Shown here: in pieces, positions 35,601-50,600 of the stretch
Position numbering within the stretch: position 1 is the first letter of the stretch
How the letters are laid out: each line of letters opens with the position of its first letter
Source: Ifrita kowaldi
Taxonomy: Eukaryota > Chordata > Aves > Passeriformes > Cinclosomatidae
NCBI GenBank assembly: GCA_013398055.1
Contig: VZRS01000311.1
Span: 76,015-140,014 of the forward strand
Direction: 5' to 3'
DNA: 64,000 nt
Position numbers and translations under genes: made by a program
The notes under the pieces: generated by a model
Seen by the model: only the letters and a program-made list of their open reading frames with translations
Databases searched by the model: none
What the model was told of the DNA's origin: nothing

Positions 35601-38600
35601 TATTCTTTGGCACTGACTGTATTCTGAGTCATCTGGCCTGAATTCTAAATAAATCCATGTACCTAGTGTTTTCTATTGTCTGGTTTTATGTCTTCAGAGG
35701 CTGTGATCCAAATAAATGTGCTTTCTGATCTGCTAGTCCCATGCAAGGCTTCACAGGCACGTGAAACTTGTGCCCATAAAAGCTGTTGAACTCCGTGGCT
35801 GAGAGGTGTCGCACATATATAGTGTCATTTTATTGTTCAGAAAGGGTTTAACTTCTGAGTGTACAGCTGTTCTAAGCCAAATTAAGGTGGTGGAATGAAC
35901 CATAGTTTTGACTTTTCAAATGTCGGTATTTTTGTGTATTTTGATATAATATTTGTTTGGAGCAAAGTTTTCTTGTAATGGTCATAATTATGTGAGAACC
36001 TTTTTTTAAATATTTTTCTTTTTTTGGTAAGTGTTTTACTTAAACACTTTTGCCTCTCTTTGGACTTCATAGAGAATTCTTCTTGTTGATAAACTGTCTT
36101 GGATGCAGTCAGTTGTTCAGGCATTTCTTCAACTGTTAAAGAAAACCAGCTGTGTAATATAAAGTGTGCTCTTAAAAATAAGGTTGGGATCAGAGGACCC
36201 ATTACCCTCTGCTGGAGACAAGAAGAACTGCTTATTATAAATTTTATTCTGCTGTTACTATGAATGCAAGGTAGAAATACTGGATTCCATAGTTGCTTTA
36301 ACATAAATCCTACTTACATTCTGGCCAAAATATAACCTGCTCCAAGGTACAATCTGCTGGCAGATCAGCTTTCTCGGCTGATGTGGGAAGTAATACATCA
36401 TAAATTCTGAGCACACAACAACTTTGAAGGATACCTGTTTCTCAGCTCTTGCTACTACTTAGAAAATAAAGTTTCACGGTGCTTGTATTTCTGGTGCCTC
36501 TAATCATGCTTCTGAGTTTTACTCTATACAAGGGCTTGATAAAATGCAGATGTAGAGCCCTAGACAAAGGTTATAAATGTGTAGGTGGTGTTTTAAATGA
36601 AAGGTGTGATTTGAGTGGGTTGCCTTTGCACTGAGTTTGGAAGCTCTGCAATGCCCAACGGAGACCAGTTTGCATCCAAACACTTCAGACCAGATTGGGG
36701 TTAGATTTCCACCATCTGCCAGGATTTTTGTGTATATGGACTGAATTGCAACATTGCTGGTAAGATTGGACGTGAAGTTCGGGGAAGGAGCTTTTTTTAC
36801 TTCCCATTGGTTTAAATTAATGTTACATGGCACCTCAAATTTTTCCACTGAAAAGCATTCACAGTTTGTGAACAAAGTAGCAATAGTTTAAAAAGTCCAA
36901 GTCTCCCAGGGAGCCTCTCTTCCCTTTTCCTTACTGGATCTTGCATAGCTACACACAGCCTGCATTACTGCGCTGTCTGAGCCCCTCGCAGTCTGTGTGC
37001 GTTTAGATGGTGAAGTATTTTTATTCCTTTACAGGGACACACAAAATCCACGTGTCTGAGGTCATCTAGGAAGGCTGTTATAGATCAGGAAACTTGAATA
37101 AACATGAACCTAGGAGCTTTTGAAACGCCTGTCACTTCCCAAGGGGAGTGTGATAACCACCAGGACACAACCTGCTCTGGAAGCATCCCTTCAGAATCCC
37201 CTGTGGTGCTTCTGAGAAAGGAACATGGGACTCTGGGAGCCACTGAGAGAGAAAAAATAGAAAAAAAGCCTGAAGCTTGGGTCAATGAGAAGTCTATCCC
37301 CTAATGAATGGGAGACTTTGCCCCTGTCCTTAATCTGTTCATGCATTCAGCCCTATGTATCTTTATGCAAAACGTGTAAAGAGTCTCTGGAGCCAGGACA
37401 GGAATTCAGTTTATCTCCTGGCCATGGGGATGCTGGGTATGGCCATATTGCGGGGAAACAGGCATGGTAGGCTTGAAATCCCTCAGGGTGAGGAGGGTCT
37501 AGAACCCAAATTTCTCACCATTTGCCTCAACAGAGCTGCAACATGTGGTCAGGTTGTTGATCGATTTCATGAGATGATGCCCGTGGTTACATTTTTGCTT
37601 TCCTAAGTGGAGGCTTTGGTTATTTTTTCAGATGATCCTTTTTTTCTGGTGAGAGTTAGTGATCTGGATCATTCTCTGAGGTTGAGGTAGATAGTTCTGC
37701 CTGACTCTGGCCTTAGGCAATTAAGAACAGCACCTGCTGTTTCCAAGAGCTTTGTAGCTGTACTATTTCCATAAACCTGAGGTAAGTATCACTTTATTTT
37801 ACAGTTGGAGGACTCAGAGGTCTGATTAGATAAGTGTTTCACAAGTTACTGTCAAGTTTGAGATGAATAGTCTGGTGTCATGACTCCAAGTCCTGCTTTG
37901 GAGAAAATGGCATTTAAAAAGTAGTTCCACTCTGGTCCTCGAGATGAAAGATCTCCATGTTATCCCCTTGTGGCTCTTAGTCTCAGCATTCAGCATCTCT
38001 CATGCAGCTTGTATGGAAAAGGCTCTTTCATGGATGCTTCTTCTCAAAGCTGATCAGAAAAATAAATGACAAAACTCTCTTTCCTTGAAACTGTTCTATT
38101 ACTGACCTTCCAGTTCTGCTGTTCTTTGCATTGCTCATTCCTGTGAAAGGAAATGGTTTGATGACATTTCTCTTCAGTGAGACAAATGAGCAAGAATCTC
38201 ATCCTCAGTGCACATTTGTGCTTCCATTTTTTAGGAATGACCATGGAAGTGCTTGGGACCTTGATTGGAGCTGCGCTTCAGGGGCAGATTGTGGCCAGTG
38301 CTCATGTCTCTCCCCACTGCACTGTTAATCCCTCACTAAACACCACTGATCCCTGGCATGACACTCCCAGCATTCCAGACCCCTCAGATCCCCTGTCTCA
38401 TCAAGTAAGTGTCTATGAGAACACACTGAAATATATAAAATATAGAGAAGGGTGGGGATGTTCCTCCAATACCATATCATATCCAGCTGGATGAGCATGA
38501 ACACGACTTCCAACATCAGTGATGTTGGAGCTGAGGCAATGACCTTGTTGCAAACAATGTCTCCCATCTTTGCTCTCTTTGCAACCCCTCCTCAGTGCGA

Positions 38601-41600
38601 CAGCAGAATTTCTCTGAGGAGCTTTGCAGGAGGTGCCAAACCTGTGAAGTAGCTGGGAGGGACATGGCCATCCTTTGTTTTCACTAGGGGCTGATTTACA
38701 GTTTATAGAAGCTTAGTAAGAAAAGCATAGTTTATCCCTCCAGAAATACTGCATCCAGTTCTGAAGTACCCAGCAAAAAAAAGACACAGACCTGTTAGAG
38801 CAGAGCCAGAGGAGGGTCACAAAAATGGTCAGAATGTTGGAGCACTTCTCCTGTAAATACAGGCTGAGAAAGTTGGGTTTGTTCAGCCTGGAGGAGAGAA
38901 GGCTCCAGGGAGAACTTACTGCAGCCTTTCAGTACTAAAAGTGTGCTTTTTAAGAAAGATGGAAGAAACTTTTAACCAAGGCTTGTAATGACAGGACAAG
39001 GGGGAATGCTTTTAAACTGAAAGAGGGTACATTTAGATTAGATATCAGGAAGACTTTTTTTACAATGAGAGTGACAAGGTACTGGAACAGGTTGCCCTGA
39101 GAATGCCCCATCCCTGGAAATGTTCAAGGCCAGGTTGGACGAGGCTCTGAGCAGCCTGGTCCAGTGGAAGGTGTCCCTGCCCATGGCAGGTGGTTGGAAC
39201 AAGATGATCTTTGAAAGTCCCTCCCAACCCAAACCATTCTATGATTCTATGAAAAAATATTGGCTATAGCAGGATCTTTCAGTTCAGCAACACTGCTTTC
39301 CAAAGCAGTTACCACTGAGATGTCCTGTACAGATAAATGGCAATTTTGTGAACGAAACTGTAAATCCTATTTGGAATCTGTACTTTTGTGAAGGTAAAAA
39401 ACACTGTTGAAAGCAAATGTTTGGTAACAGGCAATTAGTGGGGGCAGATCTCAGTGGTTCACATGTGGAATGAACCTAGGGATCCATGCTTGTTTACTTA
39501 ATTTGCCATGGCAGACTTTTCCTGTAATTTTGCACAAATAATTTAATCTCCTCATACTTGACTTTTATATTTTTTGGAGAAACAAAGAAGGTTTTATATC
39601 TGGGAGGAAAACCTAAAATCTGATCCAAACCTCAGCTAGCACAATTTGATAGTCTTCCATTGTTTCCAGTGATCTAGAAACAGGCCCTGAATCAATTACC
39701 TTGTGTTTTGGGTTTTTCCTATGTCACTAGTGAAATCAGTGGATTGTTGGTTCCATTTTACCAACTGCTAGATTTATCCTTTCTTTTTATGCTTTCAACT
39801 GTTGCTCTGTCAGTGCGAGTACCAACCAGTATATAAAATACCCTATGAAGAAGATTCCTTGACCTGAATCTAATCTCGAATGCTTGATGCAAATGAGGAA
39901 GTACATATTTGTGCTCTTCCTAATGCAGTTGAGTAGCTCCTATTATCATGCTTCAGCAGCAGTAAAATCACAAGCTAAAGGCATGTTTTTATCTATGTTT
40001 TGAATTTGCATACTCTGGCATCAGCACTGGTGGTCCAGGAAGGGGAACAACCCTGGCCTCCCCCCCATTCCCAGACACTGTTCTCTGCCTCTGTGCCACC
40101 TGATCCTCATTTTTTTTGGCACAGGCTTCTCGTAGAGCTGATCTGGGCAACTGTGTGAGGACAGCTGGGCTGCTTCTCTAAGTGGCCATGCCATTTTATG
40201 GCTTATTAATGTGTTTTGGAAGATGCTGGTTTGGTAACTTGCAGTGTGTGTTTTAATGAGACACAGAACGTCATCCTGTCCTCCTTTTTAGCTTCTGGGG
40301 CAATGGTTTGATGTGGAACACTATCATGTTTATTACACCTCTGTGAATTGTCAAGACAAGTAGCTTGAAAAGTCATGGAGCAAGCTGAATTTCATTGCAC
40401 AGCAGATCCCCTGTCTGAATCTGCTTCGGACTAAAACCCCCAATTTCTACTTCGAAATCTCTGAAATGGCTTTCACAGAAAAAAACTACGCAATCTTGAT
40501 TTATTTCCTTTCTGTCTAACCACATGTGCTTTCCTGTCCTTTTTGAGGTAGGAGGGAGATCAAGAAAGAAATTTCACAATGAATTGCATGTCAAATAATT
40601 TTTAATTTTGTAAAACTAGTAAAGATCCATAGCCTAACTAGCCAGAGTTTGTAGGTAGAGGCATTATCTTTCATTGAACTAGATACTGAAACTGGGAAAC
40701 TATGGGAAAGCTTTTAGACACAAACACTTTTCAGATCTGAAGAAGTTGCAGTGTGACTGGAAACCTGTCCTTTGTTCACACCACACACAGCAGAATATGC
40801 ACCTAATCAATTGCACAGTAAACAGGTGATGTTGGATCTTGAATTTTGGTTGTATGACTGATGGACATTGAGTTACAAGTTGAGGCAGGGCTAGATTATA
40901 TGAACTTGAAGTAACTTCATCCGGAAATATTTAGAAGAGGGCAAATCTTGACTTTCTTTTAATGCCCTTCAGGAGTATGGCCCTGACCCTTTTGGGCACA
41001 AGCACCAATTATTCTCTGCTCAAGAGCACACCTAGGTTCAAAAACCACTTAGTGAACAGCTGATATTATTTTGCTCATTATTGAAAAAAAAGGAAATGGA
41101 AGAAATTGTTATTTTTAAGCTCTCCTGAAGTTGTTACTATAAGTTTAGGAATGGATCTTTATTACTGGAAACAAAGCATGGGTTTTGATAGAGTTGTAGA
41201 TGGGCTAACAAGTTTTGTTCAGGGTTGGAGAACCTTATTTGGCCTACCATGAGTATCCTTGGTAGTTTAAGCTCAAATTGCATTTAATGATGGCCTATGA
41301 AACACAATATTTAATTCAAATGCTTCAAGCAAATTAACAAATCCATTAAAACAAAATATAAAATTCATAAAGGAGTCCTGTTACTATCCTTTTTTTCCAG
41401 ATCCTTCTCTCCTGGCTAGGCTGCATTTGAGGCTGCAATTGCCTTGTTTAAGTGAATTCAGGTATCTCCACTACTGCACTCTGTATTCTGTGCAAGCCAT
41501 GACCAACGGTGTGAAAGTACTCTGTGACTTAATTTGTATCTCTGATATAAAAAAGCCCACACCTTTATCCCATATAAAGAACATTCCTTTATTTCACCAT

Positions 41601-44600
41601 GTTATTTTCTGAAATGTAAACATCTTAACAAAAGCTGTTTTCTTGAAAATTTTCTATTCTTACATGGTTTATCTGAATATGTTTCCACCTATACTAAGTG
41701 TCTTTATATTTTGGAGTACATTCTTGTAATTGCATTTTTTACCACCTTCTTCTTAGACATAATAATTTAATCTACAATATATAACCAGTAATTTGGAATT
41801 CAGTTTTCCTATCAAATAATCACTGTGTCATAAAGCTCTTAACCAGCACTTACTTTATCTTTGATAACACAGTATAAAGTAAATTCTTACATTGTACTAA
41901 AGCAAAATATTTTTTAAAGCTTTAATCCAAAGTCAGTGTAGTCAGAAACAAAAAATATGATCTGGTGATGTGGGAGGCATCCTTGGAGGCTTTGCTCCCC
42001 TGGATAAAAGGAAGCAAAGATTTCTGAATTTGCTTGAATATTTCCCTAAGTAACTGGGAAAACCAGCATGCAAGCTACCATATTTTCAAAACATTGGCAC
42101 ATAAGTCTGATTTTTAAAATTAATTATTATCATTATTATCATCATGTATATATGCAAAAAACTGTAGTAACTATGTTTACATCGGTACTGAGGATTCTCC
42201 CATCCATCATGAAGTTCCAGATTGCAGTCTGTGTAGCCAGATCAACTGGACTTACTGAAAATTAGAATCCCTCTGTGGATGATGCATGGTTTTGATTAGG
42301 TGACTGTGTATGTCTGTAGTTAGTCTCAACATAAGCAAATTTTAAAACATTCAGGTTGCCAAGACAGTAACACTTTTGTTCACTGCCTCTTTTTTTTTTT
42401 TTTCAAGAATTATATGCTTATATGCCCTGAATTTATCCTAAGACAGATGTGGTTTATAAACAAACTGCAGAAGTGAACATTTTTCAGAGAGGTAGCAGAC
42501 AGGCAGTTGGCTGTATGCAGATGGGCATTTCTCCATTTGCAGGTGCCTTACCAAAAAAGGACTGAAATTTTCATAATGACGTGTCATTCTCCTGTCACAA
42601 TTTCTTTTTTTCGTTTTGAAAGGCAAAAGTTTACATGGTTGCAGCAGGGGTCATAGCAGGTGTGTATCTTCTTGGAATTGTCGTTCTTTTTCTTGGAGTA
42701 AAGGAAAGGGATGGTAAGTTATATTTAAATATGCCTTGATTTAATAATAGTTATTTCACATTCCTTTATTGAAAAGATTTTTATTTTATGTATTCTGCTT
42801 CTCTTAGATCCTTATGCCTTAAATTCAGACAGAGCAATTCCTTTTTGTAAGGGGCTTGCACTCACCATGAAGCATGGTCCGTATGTGAAGCTTACAGCTT
42901 CATTTCTTCTCATCTCGACAGCAGTTCAGGTAACTCCAGACCCTCTCAGTCTGTGTGTTGGCCTCATTCCACTCCCAGCACGGGGGAGTCTGAAATGCAA
43001 ATAACCTTTGGCTGGTGACTGGAGGGGTGATCTAGGGGGTGTTGCCTTCCCCTGTGAATCAGTAGGGAACCAGAGTCCTCTTTTGGTACCTGGGGTCCTG
43101 TGTGGCTGGAGATGGTTCTTAAAAAGGAGAAGCAAAGCCAAAGTCCTGACCATTTAAAGACTTTTTTTTCCTTTTCTTTTCTTTTCTTTTTTTTTTCTTT
43201 TTTTTTCTTTTTTTTCATAAAAGGTGAAGAACTAGTCCTAGTGACCCAGACCGGGTCATTCTGTGTTATCCATCCACAGTCTTCTGTGGTTTCAGTTGCT
43301 TAGAAAATGCTTTTTCTCTTCTGTCTGTTCCTCTCTATGTGTGCCCTGCTTTAAACCATTGCCCCTTTCCTTTGCATAGGTGGCTGCTCTCAGATAGTGG
43401 CTGAACTGGGTCTTGTGGAATCTTTTGTGATGGAAGGCATTAGGTCAGAGTAAGAAGACATTCAGAGGCAGGAGGTCTCTCCTGCGTCAGAGTTAGGTAG
43501 AGCTCATTTTGAAATGAGGACCTGCAATTGGATGTGGCTCTCACGAAAAGATGTGGTGCATCCTCCCAGAGAGAGGAGCTGCAGCAAAGCCACTCAGTAA
43601 GGAACCCTCACTCCCCACAGGTCCAGGAGGCTTTTTAAGCTTGATTTTTTAGCTTTGTTCAACTCAGTGAATATGTTATTTTGGTGTGAACTTGTACATA
43701 TCAGTTGAAGTTTACTTTATTTTGAAAAGCAAATAATTATTACATTTTTGCCAAGAGACTCTTAGTCACGTGAGCCATTGATCAAATGAATATCAGGACA
43801 GAAGGCAAGAGTATGACATGTAAGAGAGCAGTCTGTGCTCACCAGAAGTCCTGGTGAATTATTAAGTTTCTTGGAAGGGCTGCTTAAAAGTTGGTTTGCC
43901 AAAGAAGCACTGAACTTTTTTGTTGGCCTGGATTTGGGCACAGCATCTGTTAGTCCTTGCTGGAATACCCAAAGGTGAGAAACAATAGCAGAAGTTGTTT
44001 CTGCTCATATCTGGGAGCTGGAGGTACTGTGGCCAGCTGCAGGGACAGGGAGAAGATGAAAGATGGAAGGTCCATTATTGCCCTCATCCTTCCAGTATCC
44101 ACTCAGTCAGCAGGGATAGAGAGCACATCTGGCTGCTGGCAGCCAACTGCTTGCTGACAACACCCAGAGAGGAAAAGATCTTCCGTCAGTTCATATCTCT
44201 TTGTTTTGCTATTTGTGCAGACTGAAGGGAAGGTGTGAAGGGAGGCAGAACCTAGAAGCTATGTTACTCCAGCTCAGCCAGCATGAGCAACCTTTGCTGC
44301 TGTTATTTGAGGGAGGGACACTGATTTTGTGGAATTTAGAGAGTGGATCAGCAAAGGAATGCACAGGTAAAGATGCACTGGCATAATTGCAGAATGTCAT
44401 ATCCTATGTCTAAAATTAAGGCAGCATAAACAGGGACACAAACTAGGGAAGGCTTTTGTGGTAATAGAGATGGGATACAACTTTTTGGGTATCCTAATTT
44501 GTATACAGATGATTGGCCACCTGCAATCTACAAGCACACAAAGGAGCAAGAATTGATCATGATGCTGTGGCATGAGTATTAAATCCTCCTCTGTCACTCC

Positions 44601-47600
44601 ACTTCTGCAGAATTGCTGGAGCTGGCCCTCCCTCACATTCTGGTGTTCAGAGTCCCCCTGAGTTCTGCAGAAGCACGGTGGTGGCAGTGGCTTCACCTGT
44701 CATATAACACACTGCAGTTAGGTCCTCCCATCTGATGAGGATTCAGACGTAGGGAGATGTCTGACCCAAAGCTACACTCCATATCTGAGATTGCATATAC
44801 AACCAGCTGCTTTACCACAGGACATTGGCAGGAGTGTTACTGCAGCTGAAAAGTTACTTGTTTTGGAGTCAGAGCTTCTGGAGAAAGATTTATGGCCTTG
44901 CTGCGGAAAAGAAAGGACAGTTTCTTGCAGTAGCCTGTAGCTGTGACTACACAAGGCACATGGGACACAGGGAATAAAGCCTCGAGACAGAATCCTTTCA
45001 TAGGGCCATTTCTGTTTTGGTCAGTTTTATGCTCTATTATGTGTGGTTTACCTCTTGCTTGCCCCAGCATTACTGGCATGTTATTCCAGTGATAACAGGA
45101 CAGTTACTGCTTCTTTAAATTGTTGCAAACAAGGGATGAATGAGACTCCCAAATCCTACATTTAACAAATCAATCACCGACTATATTTAATTAATATGGT
45201 GTGTGATGTCATTTTTGTCTCTTTTTTTAATTAATCTTCCTTTCTCTTTTGGTGGTCACCAAATGTCTTCAATTCAACAGCTGGAGCAGGGCAACTTTGT
45301 CCTGTTCTGCACTCACGCTGCCGGCCTCCGCAATCACTTCCAGTATTTGGTGGTGACCATCTTGGTGAGTTGCACTTCTCTCCCAAATGTTACCTGGTTC
45401 TCACTGGGCTTTGGCACAAAATAACAGAAGACAAGAAGTGTTTTGTGTCTCAGCAGAGCTGTTAGGAAGCTACACTCTCTTCTGCATTGTCTGTTTGAAA
45501 TAAAGTTGGTGTTCCCTACTGTACTTCTAAAAATATAGTGGTTTGGAACTTTTAATTCATTCCTGGTTGTTTTTACCTGTAAGCAATTTTCTGCTCCTAT
45601 AAAGGGCAAAAGCTGCTTCTAGAAAGGAGGTCTGGAATTTTACCAGCTTTTTCCCTTTCCCCAATCTTATGTGCTGAAAATTAAACAACTTTAATTTGCA
45701 TATTCATATATATGACTCTTCTGGGCTAAGAAGCTTGCAAGAATAAATATTTAAAATATCCAGAAATGTGAAGATTCCTCTCTAGAGCAATTGGCAGCAT
45801 GATAAAAAGATCCTTGTACAGAACCTTTTTTCTTGACAAGCAGAGATAGAATTCTACTTGCTTAGGTGATACTTGCCCTTTCCCACATTATAAGATGTAT
45901 CTTTTCCAAAACCATTAAAACCAAGATGCTGGAGAGCAAAAGAGGAGTGTTGGTTATCTTAAGGCTCTGCAAGTGATGGTCACCAGGAACAGAGACAAGA
46001 GAGAGTAGAGTTAAAGTAAGCAAAGACTGAAAAACAATTAGATGACATTTAAATAAATGTAAGGCTGCCATTAGTGGCAGTACTTCAGTGCACTGGTACT
46101 ATGTTGCTTGTGGTTGTTGCTGCTATGGGTGAGTATTTCAGTATCTGAAACAGCAATGTTTACTGCAAGCAACTATTTCTCTTACAGACTGTTCCTAATA
46201 AGGAATGTGTATGGAATGTGTACTCTAAGTATGTCTTAGGATAAGTTTATCTTGCACTTCATCTTTCTTCCTGTATCATGGGGTAGAGCTAAGTTCACTC
46301 ATCATCTGTCAGGTTCAGGCAATGTGGCAAAAGGCATTAGCACAAAGTGTGACTATTTGCAGTATGTTTGAACTTTAATGACTGAGCACAGCTCTGACTG
46401 CTGTGGCTCGCATTAGAAAAGGAAATTTTAAGACATCATCTTCTGATATTTGACTATGGAAAACCCTTTCATGGATAGCTTAACAATGAATTTTAAAAAG
46501 TCACTCAAAGGATGAGGAGAAACCACAATCTTCATATTCACCTTCCTTTCAGGCCTTTATGTACTAGACAAAAAGATGTCTGTGAACTCTACAGCTGAAG
46601 AAGACAGTGGCAGTAAGCACAGCACAGATATGGGTTTTTGTCCCTTGTAGGTATCAGCAGCTGTGAGCGTTCCCTTCTGGCAGAAGTTTCTGCAGAGATT
46701 TGGCAAGAAGTGTGCAGCATGTGGGATTTCGGTAAGCAAATCCTCTGAGAAAAAAAATTCTGCTTGTGCTCATTTCATTTGACAGCTGGAGCCACTTCAG
46801 AAGTTCTTTCAAGTGCTTATAAGCTCAATCTATGTGAAATTTGCTCAGTTTCAGAGTTTATTTTAAATCGTTATACCAAATTTCAGACAGATTTCAAGTT
46901 TCCAAGGGAAGCTTTTGAGAAATGAATTGATGCCATAGGGAGGCCTCAGTTTATTTAAGAATCTGCACAAGCTCTCCTCATTTGACTGCTCTCAGAAGTG
47001 AGCCTTAGTGAAGTTTTATAAATTCAGATCTGAGTTGCCTGACGTTGACAAGTTATCTGTTGTACAAGGCTTGTTTTGTCCTTGTTATATGGTGCTGAGG
47101 TGTCTGCATTGGTAATTCAGTCCCATGCAAGGAAACAAAACTCTGTTACACATCCTCCTCTAGGAGAACCCCCATCCCTCTGAATAGAGAGGGACAGTTA
47201 TTAGTGAAGTAACAAAAAAGGTGACCTACCTGAGAAAAGACGCCTAGTTTAACTGTGACACAGCTCTGCAAAGCCAGCTCAGTGAGCCTGCCCTTGTCAC
47301 TGATGGATTATTTTAAATCCCTTACTTAGTGCAGACAGCAGCAATTTTCTGTCATCATCCTCGGTGAGTTATTGTATAGGCCTGTTCCTCCCCATTTTCC
47401 CCCTGTTTACCTTCAATTACTTATGAAAGAGGAAAGAAAAATTGCCTTGTGCACAACAAAGCAGGAGGACTTGAAAAAACCAGCCCAAAGCTAGATGTCA
47501 AAATCTGAACAAAGCTGAAAAATTTAGGTCTGGTGACAGTTGTTGAATAGAGTTGAACAGTTATAATTTTTGGACTGAAAAGCTCTGTTGGAATGACTTC

Positions 47601-50600
47601 CAGAGAATCAGAAGTAACTTTGAAACCCAAGTTCCAAATATGCTGAATCGTTATGTGTTTTGAAGTAGGCATCTGGAATCCGAGCCCCATCCTTGTTTCT
47701 TTTTACCACTTGAGCAAAGAGAATTGCCAAAAGCAGTATTGGCCTATTGACTAGACCTGGGAATGCAGATTTCCTCCTTAGGAAATCTCCTCCTCTGTCT
47801 ACTTGGCTACAAAAAATGCTTTCTTCAACCAACTTGGCTCTATAAATTTAGTTTTACATGACTGGAAAGCCTGTCAGCACCTCTGTAAACATGGTTTAAC
47901 TTAATTTTACAGTTGAGTTGCTTGACTGTTATGGTCTAAGTGGGGGATGGATTGAAAAAAAGCCACCTCTCTGTTTCACCTTGTAGACATTTCTCAGGGG
48001 ACTCAGTGTGTGCTCAGTGATGGATTTTGTGTCTGACAATGCATCACAGGAGCTTCCTATACTACCACCTTGTGTGATCTGTACAACTAATCTGTACTCT
48101 CCCACTATGAAATAAAAGCACATCATTTAAGGCTCCTAAGTTTGTCATTGGGGAATGGTCTACTGGAAGGGAAGGAGACAGGGGAGAAAACAAATTTTTC
48201 TTCTCTAAAATCTCACTCAGTTTTCAGGGTGAACATGTGATTGGAAATTCAGTTTCCTGAAAAAAATAGTCACAGTGCTCCAGACTAATTTTTCCTGGTA
48301 ATGTGATTCTGTGTTGAAGAGAACCCTGAAAGAGGTTAGAAGCTGGTAGATAAGCAACAAGAACCTTGGCTTTCTTCCACTGATATTTCTCCCTTTTTAC
48401 CCATTCCTCCACAAGACGTGACCAACAAGTCTAACTACTGATTAAGTATCTAAAGTTCCTAGAAGTTTAAAGCCTGGACTTTTTTGGGATTATCAGGAAT
48501 TTTCCTAATCCCAAGCAGGATCCTTGATAGCAGTCTTCCCACGACCAGGTTGGTGCACAGTCTAGAAATTATTCTCTTCTTTTTATTTCCTTCAGCTTCC
48601 ACATGCTGTGTTCATTTAGGTGTCTGCTCTGCCCTCACGGGGCAAACATTGAACTTACACTCAATAAGTCTCAGATGGTGACTGGAGGTGAAGTTGTCAC
48701 GAGAAATTTTAAGAAGTGTGCTGTCTTCTTGGTTCAAAGTTTTGGCAAGGTGTCTAAAAGCAGAAGATGGCTCCCTCCCACAACTCCAGCTTCCATCCTA
48801 GCCAATAATACCTTTTGGCTGTGGGTTTTGGAGAATTTAGTAAAAATAAAAACACCTCCTCACAGATATGCAATTGTTTGCTTGCCATCTATGAGCACTG
48901 TGCAGCACGGAGAGATGCCTTTGGATGAGTCCTGGCTCTGCAGCCCTGTTTCCACTCTCCCATCCTGTTTCCACTCACATCCTCCCTGCACCTTTTCCTG
49001 ATTTGCCCTTCATAATGTGCTGCTGCACAGACCAGTACCACCTTCAGCATCCCAGCAGGGTCACCTTCCACAGTGCTGCTGGGGAATGGATGGAAGGCAC
49101 GGGATAACTGTAGGATATTGTTTATAACTCAGAGGGCAGCAGGCCTGTGATGAGGGAGCAGATGCCAATAACAGAGTATTTACTTTACAAGTAAGAAAGA
49201 AGGAGCTGCTTTAGCTGCTTATTGCAGTGGGAGCACTGCCCCCATGGCTGCGCTGCTGCTGTGCGAGCAAGACTTTAGGGCATTGTAACCTCAGTCCTGC
49301 CGGCCCTGCTTCTCTTTCTCTAGGAAATTACAGTTACAATGATTATTATTATCGATCTGGAATTTTGTTTAAGTGCTTTGGTTTCTGAGTGGGTGCCCCA
49401 TGTGGAGCATAAGGCAGTCATAAAATTGCTTATAGACAACATAAAATCTTGTATTGCTGGAGTGCTCTCTTGTGGTGAAATAACGATTTTGCCACAACAC
49501 TGGGCTAATGCAAGGATTATCTGCCTGTGCTGGGAACTTGCAGTCAGGAAAGGTTATTTTCTGCCTCCTTAGCTTGGGAGCAAATGCTTTAGATGGTAAA
49601 TGCATTTAAAACATAAACATAATGGATTAGGCTCCAGGACTCCCAGAATCACTTATCATACAGGACTGTAAATAGCAGTGCTTAGGGGAATCACTCTCTG
49701 TGAAAGCTCTTCTCATACCCTCAGCTCCCAGCCTGCACATATAGAGGATTGAAACACTTAATGTTAAACTAATCCCCCATCATTAAAAAGCCCTGTAGAT
49801 AAGCCCCTGGTTCTGTATTCTACATGTGCTGCTGTGCCTGTGGTTCCCAGGCGTGGGAGATGGAGCATGTGATGGGTATACGACAGCTGGGCAGTAGGCA
49901 TTCAATCAGCATTTAAAATAGTGGATTTTCAATCCTGTAAGCCCATTGCTTCAAGTTGAAGTTGAAGAAATCTAGTGACTATGACTACTGCCAGAAAACA
50001 AATCCCAAGCATCCTAAATTCATTTGGTTTTGAGGGTAACCTCTGTAACTTGTCATGCAATGTCATGAGTGGATCCGGCTGTGTAGAGTGGAGTAAAACA
50101 CCCTGAATTTTGGGTTTAGTTATTGCTGAGTATGTATATGGCTTTAAAGCAGTCACTGGAACTGAAAGCAAATTCTTCCTCATTCAAGACTGAAGGTGAT
50201 CCGTGAAATGGTATACTTATGGTTAAAATGACCACTGAAGCCCTGCTACTCCCTTTGAAATGCAGTGTGAGGCTGTTTTAAGGCATTGTCTCAAAGAGTA
50301 AATTAAATAGTTCCACTGGCCTAAAATAGAAACTGACATTTGGTCATCTCTGTTACTCAACTGGCAGAAAAATCTTTGCCCAAGCTGATTAGCAATCTCC
50401 CGAGAATTATCAGTGTTCATGGATAAAGGAAGAGCGACTGACAGTACCTACCTGGACTTGTGCAAAGCATTTGATACTGTCCTGCATGACATCCTTGTCT
50501 GTAAGCTGAAGAGGCATGGATTTGGTGCATGGATCAGTCAGTGGATAAGGAATTGGCTGGATGGTGGCACCCAAAAGTTGAGGTCGATGGTTCAATGTCC

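Larger units (their letters stand above)
38405..42622 (+). other. MFSD2B: MFSD2B intron 6
   Basis: Intron of 4.2 kb containing a sense CR1 at 38744-39252. The remaining 3.3 kb is AT-rich without recognised features, apart from an ATT/ATC triplet patch at 42119-42145 and a T run near 42390-42403. Confidence 0.75.

Noticed and set aside
35882..36304. 140-codon minus-strand ORF
   Set aside because: Intronic, low-complexity and without recognisable domains or conserved motifs.
48603..49001. 132-codon plus-strand ORF
   Set aside because: Lies in MFSD2B intron 10 without homology or splice phase fitting the gene.
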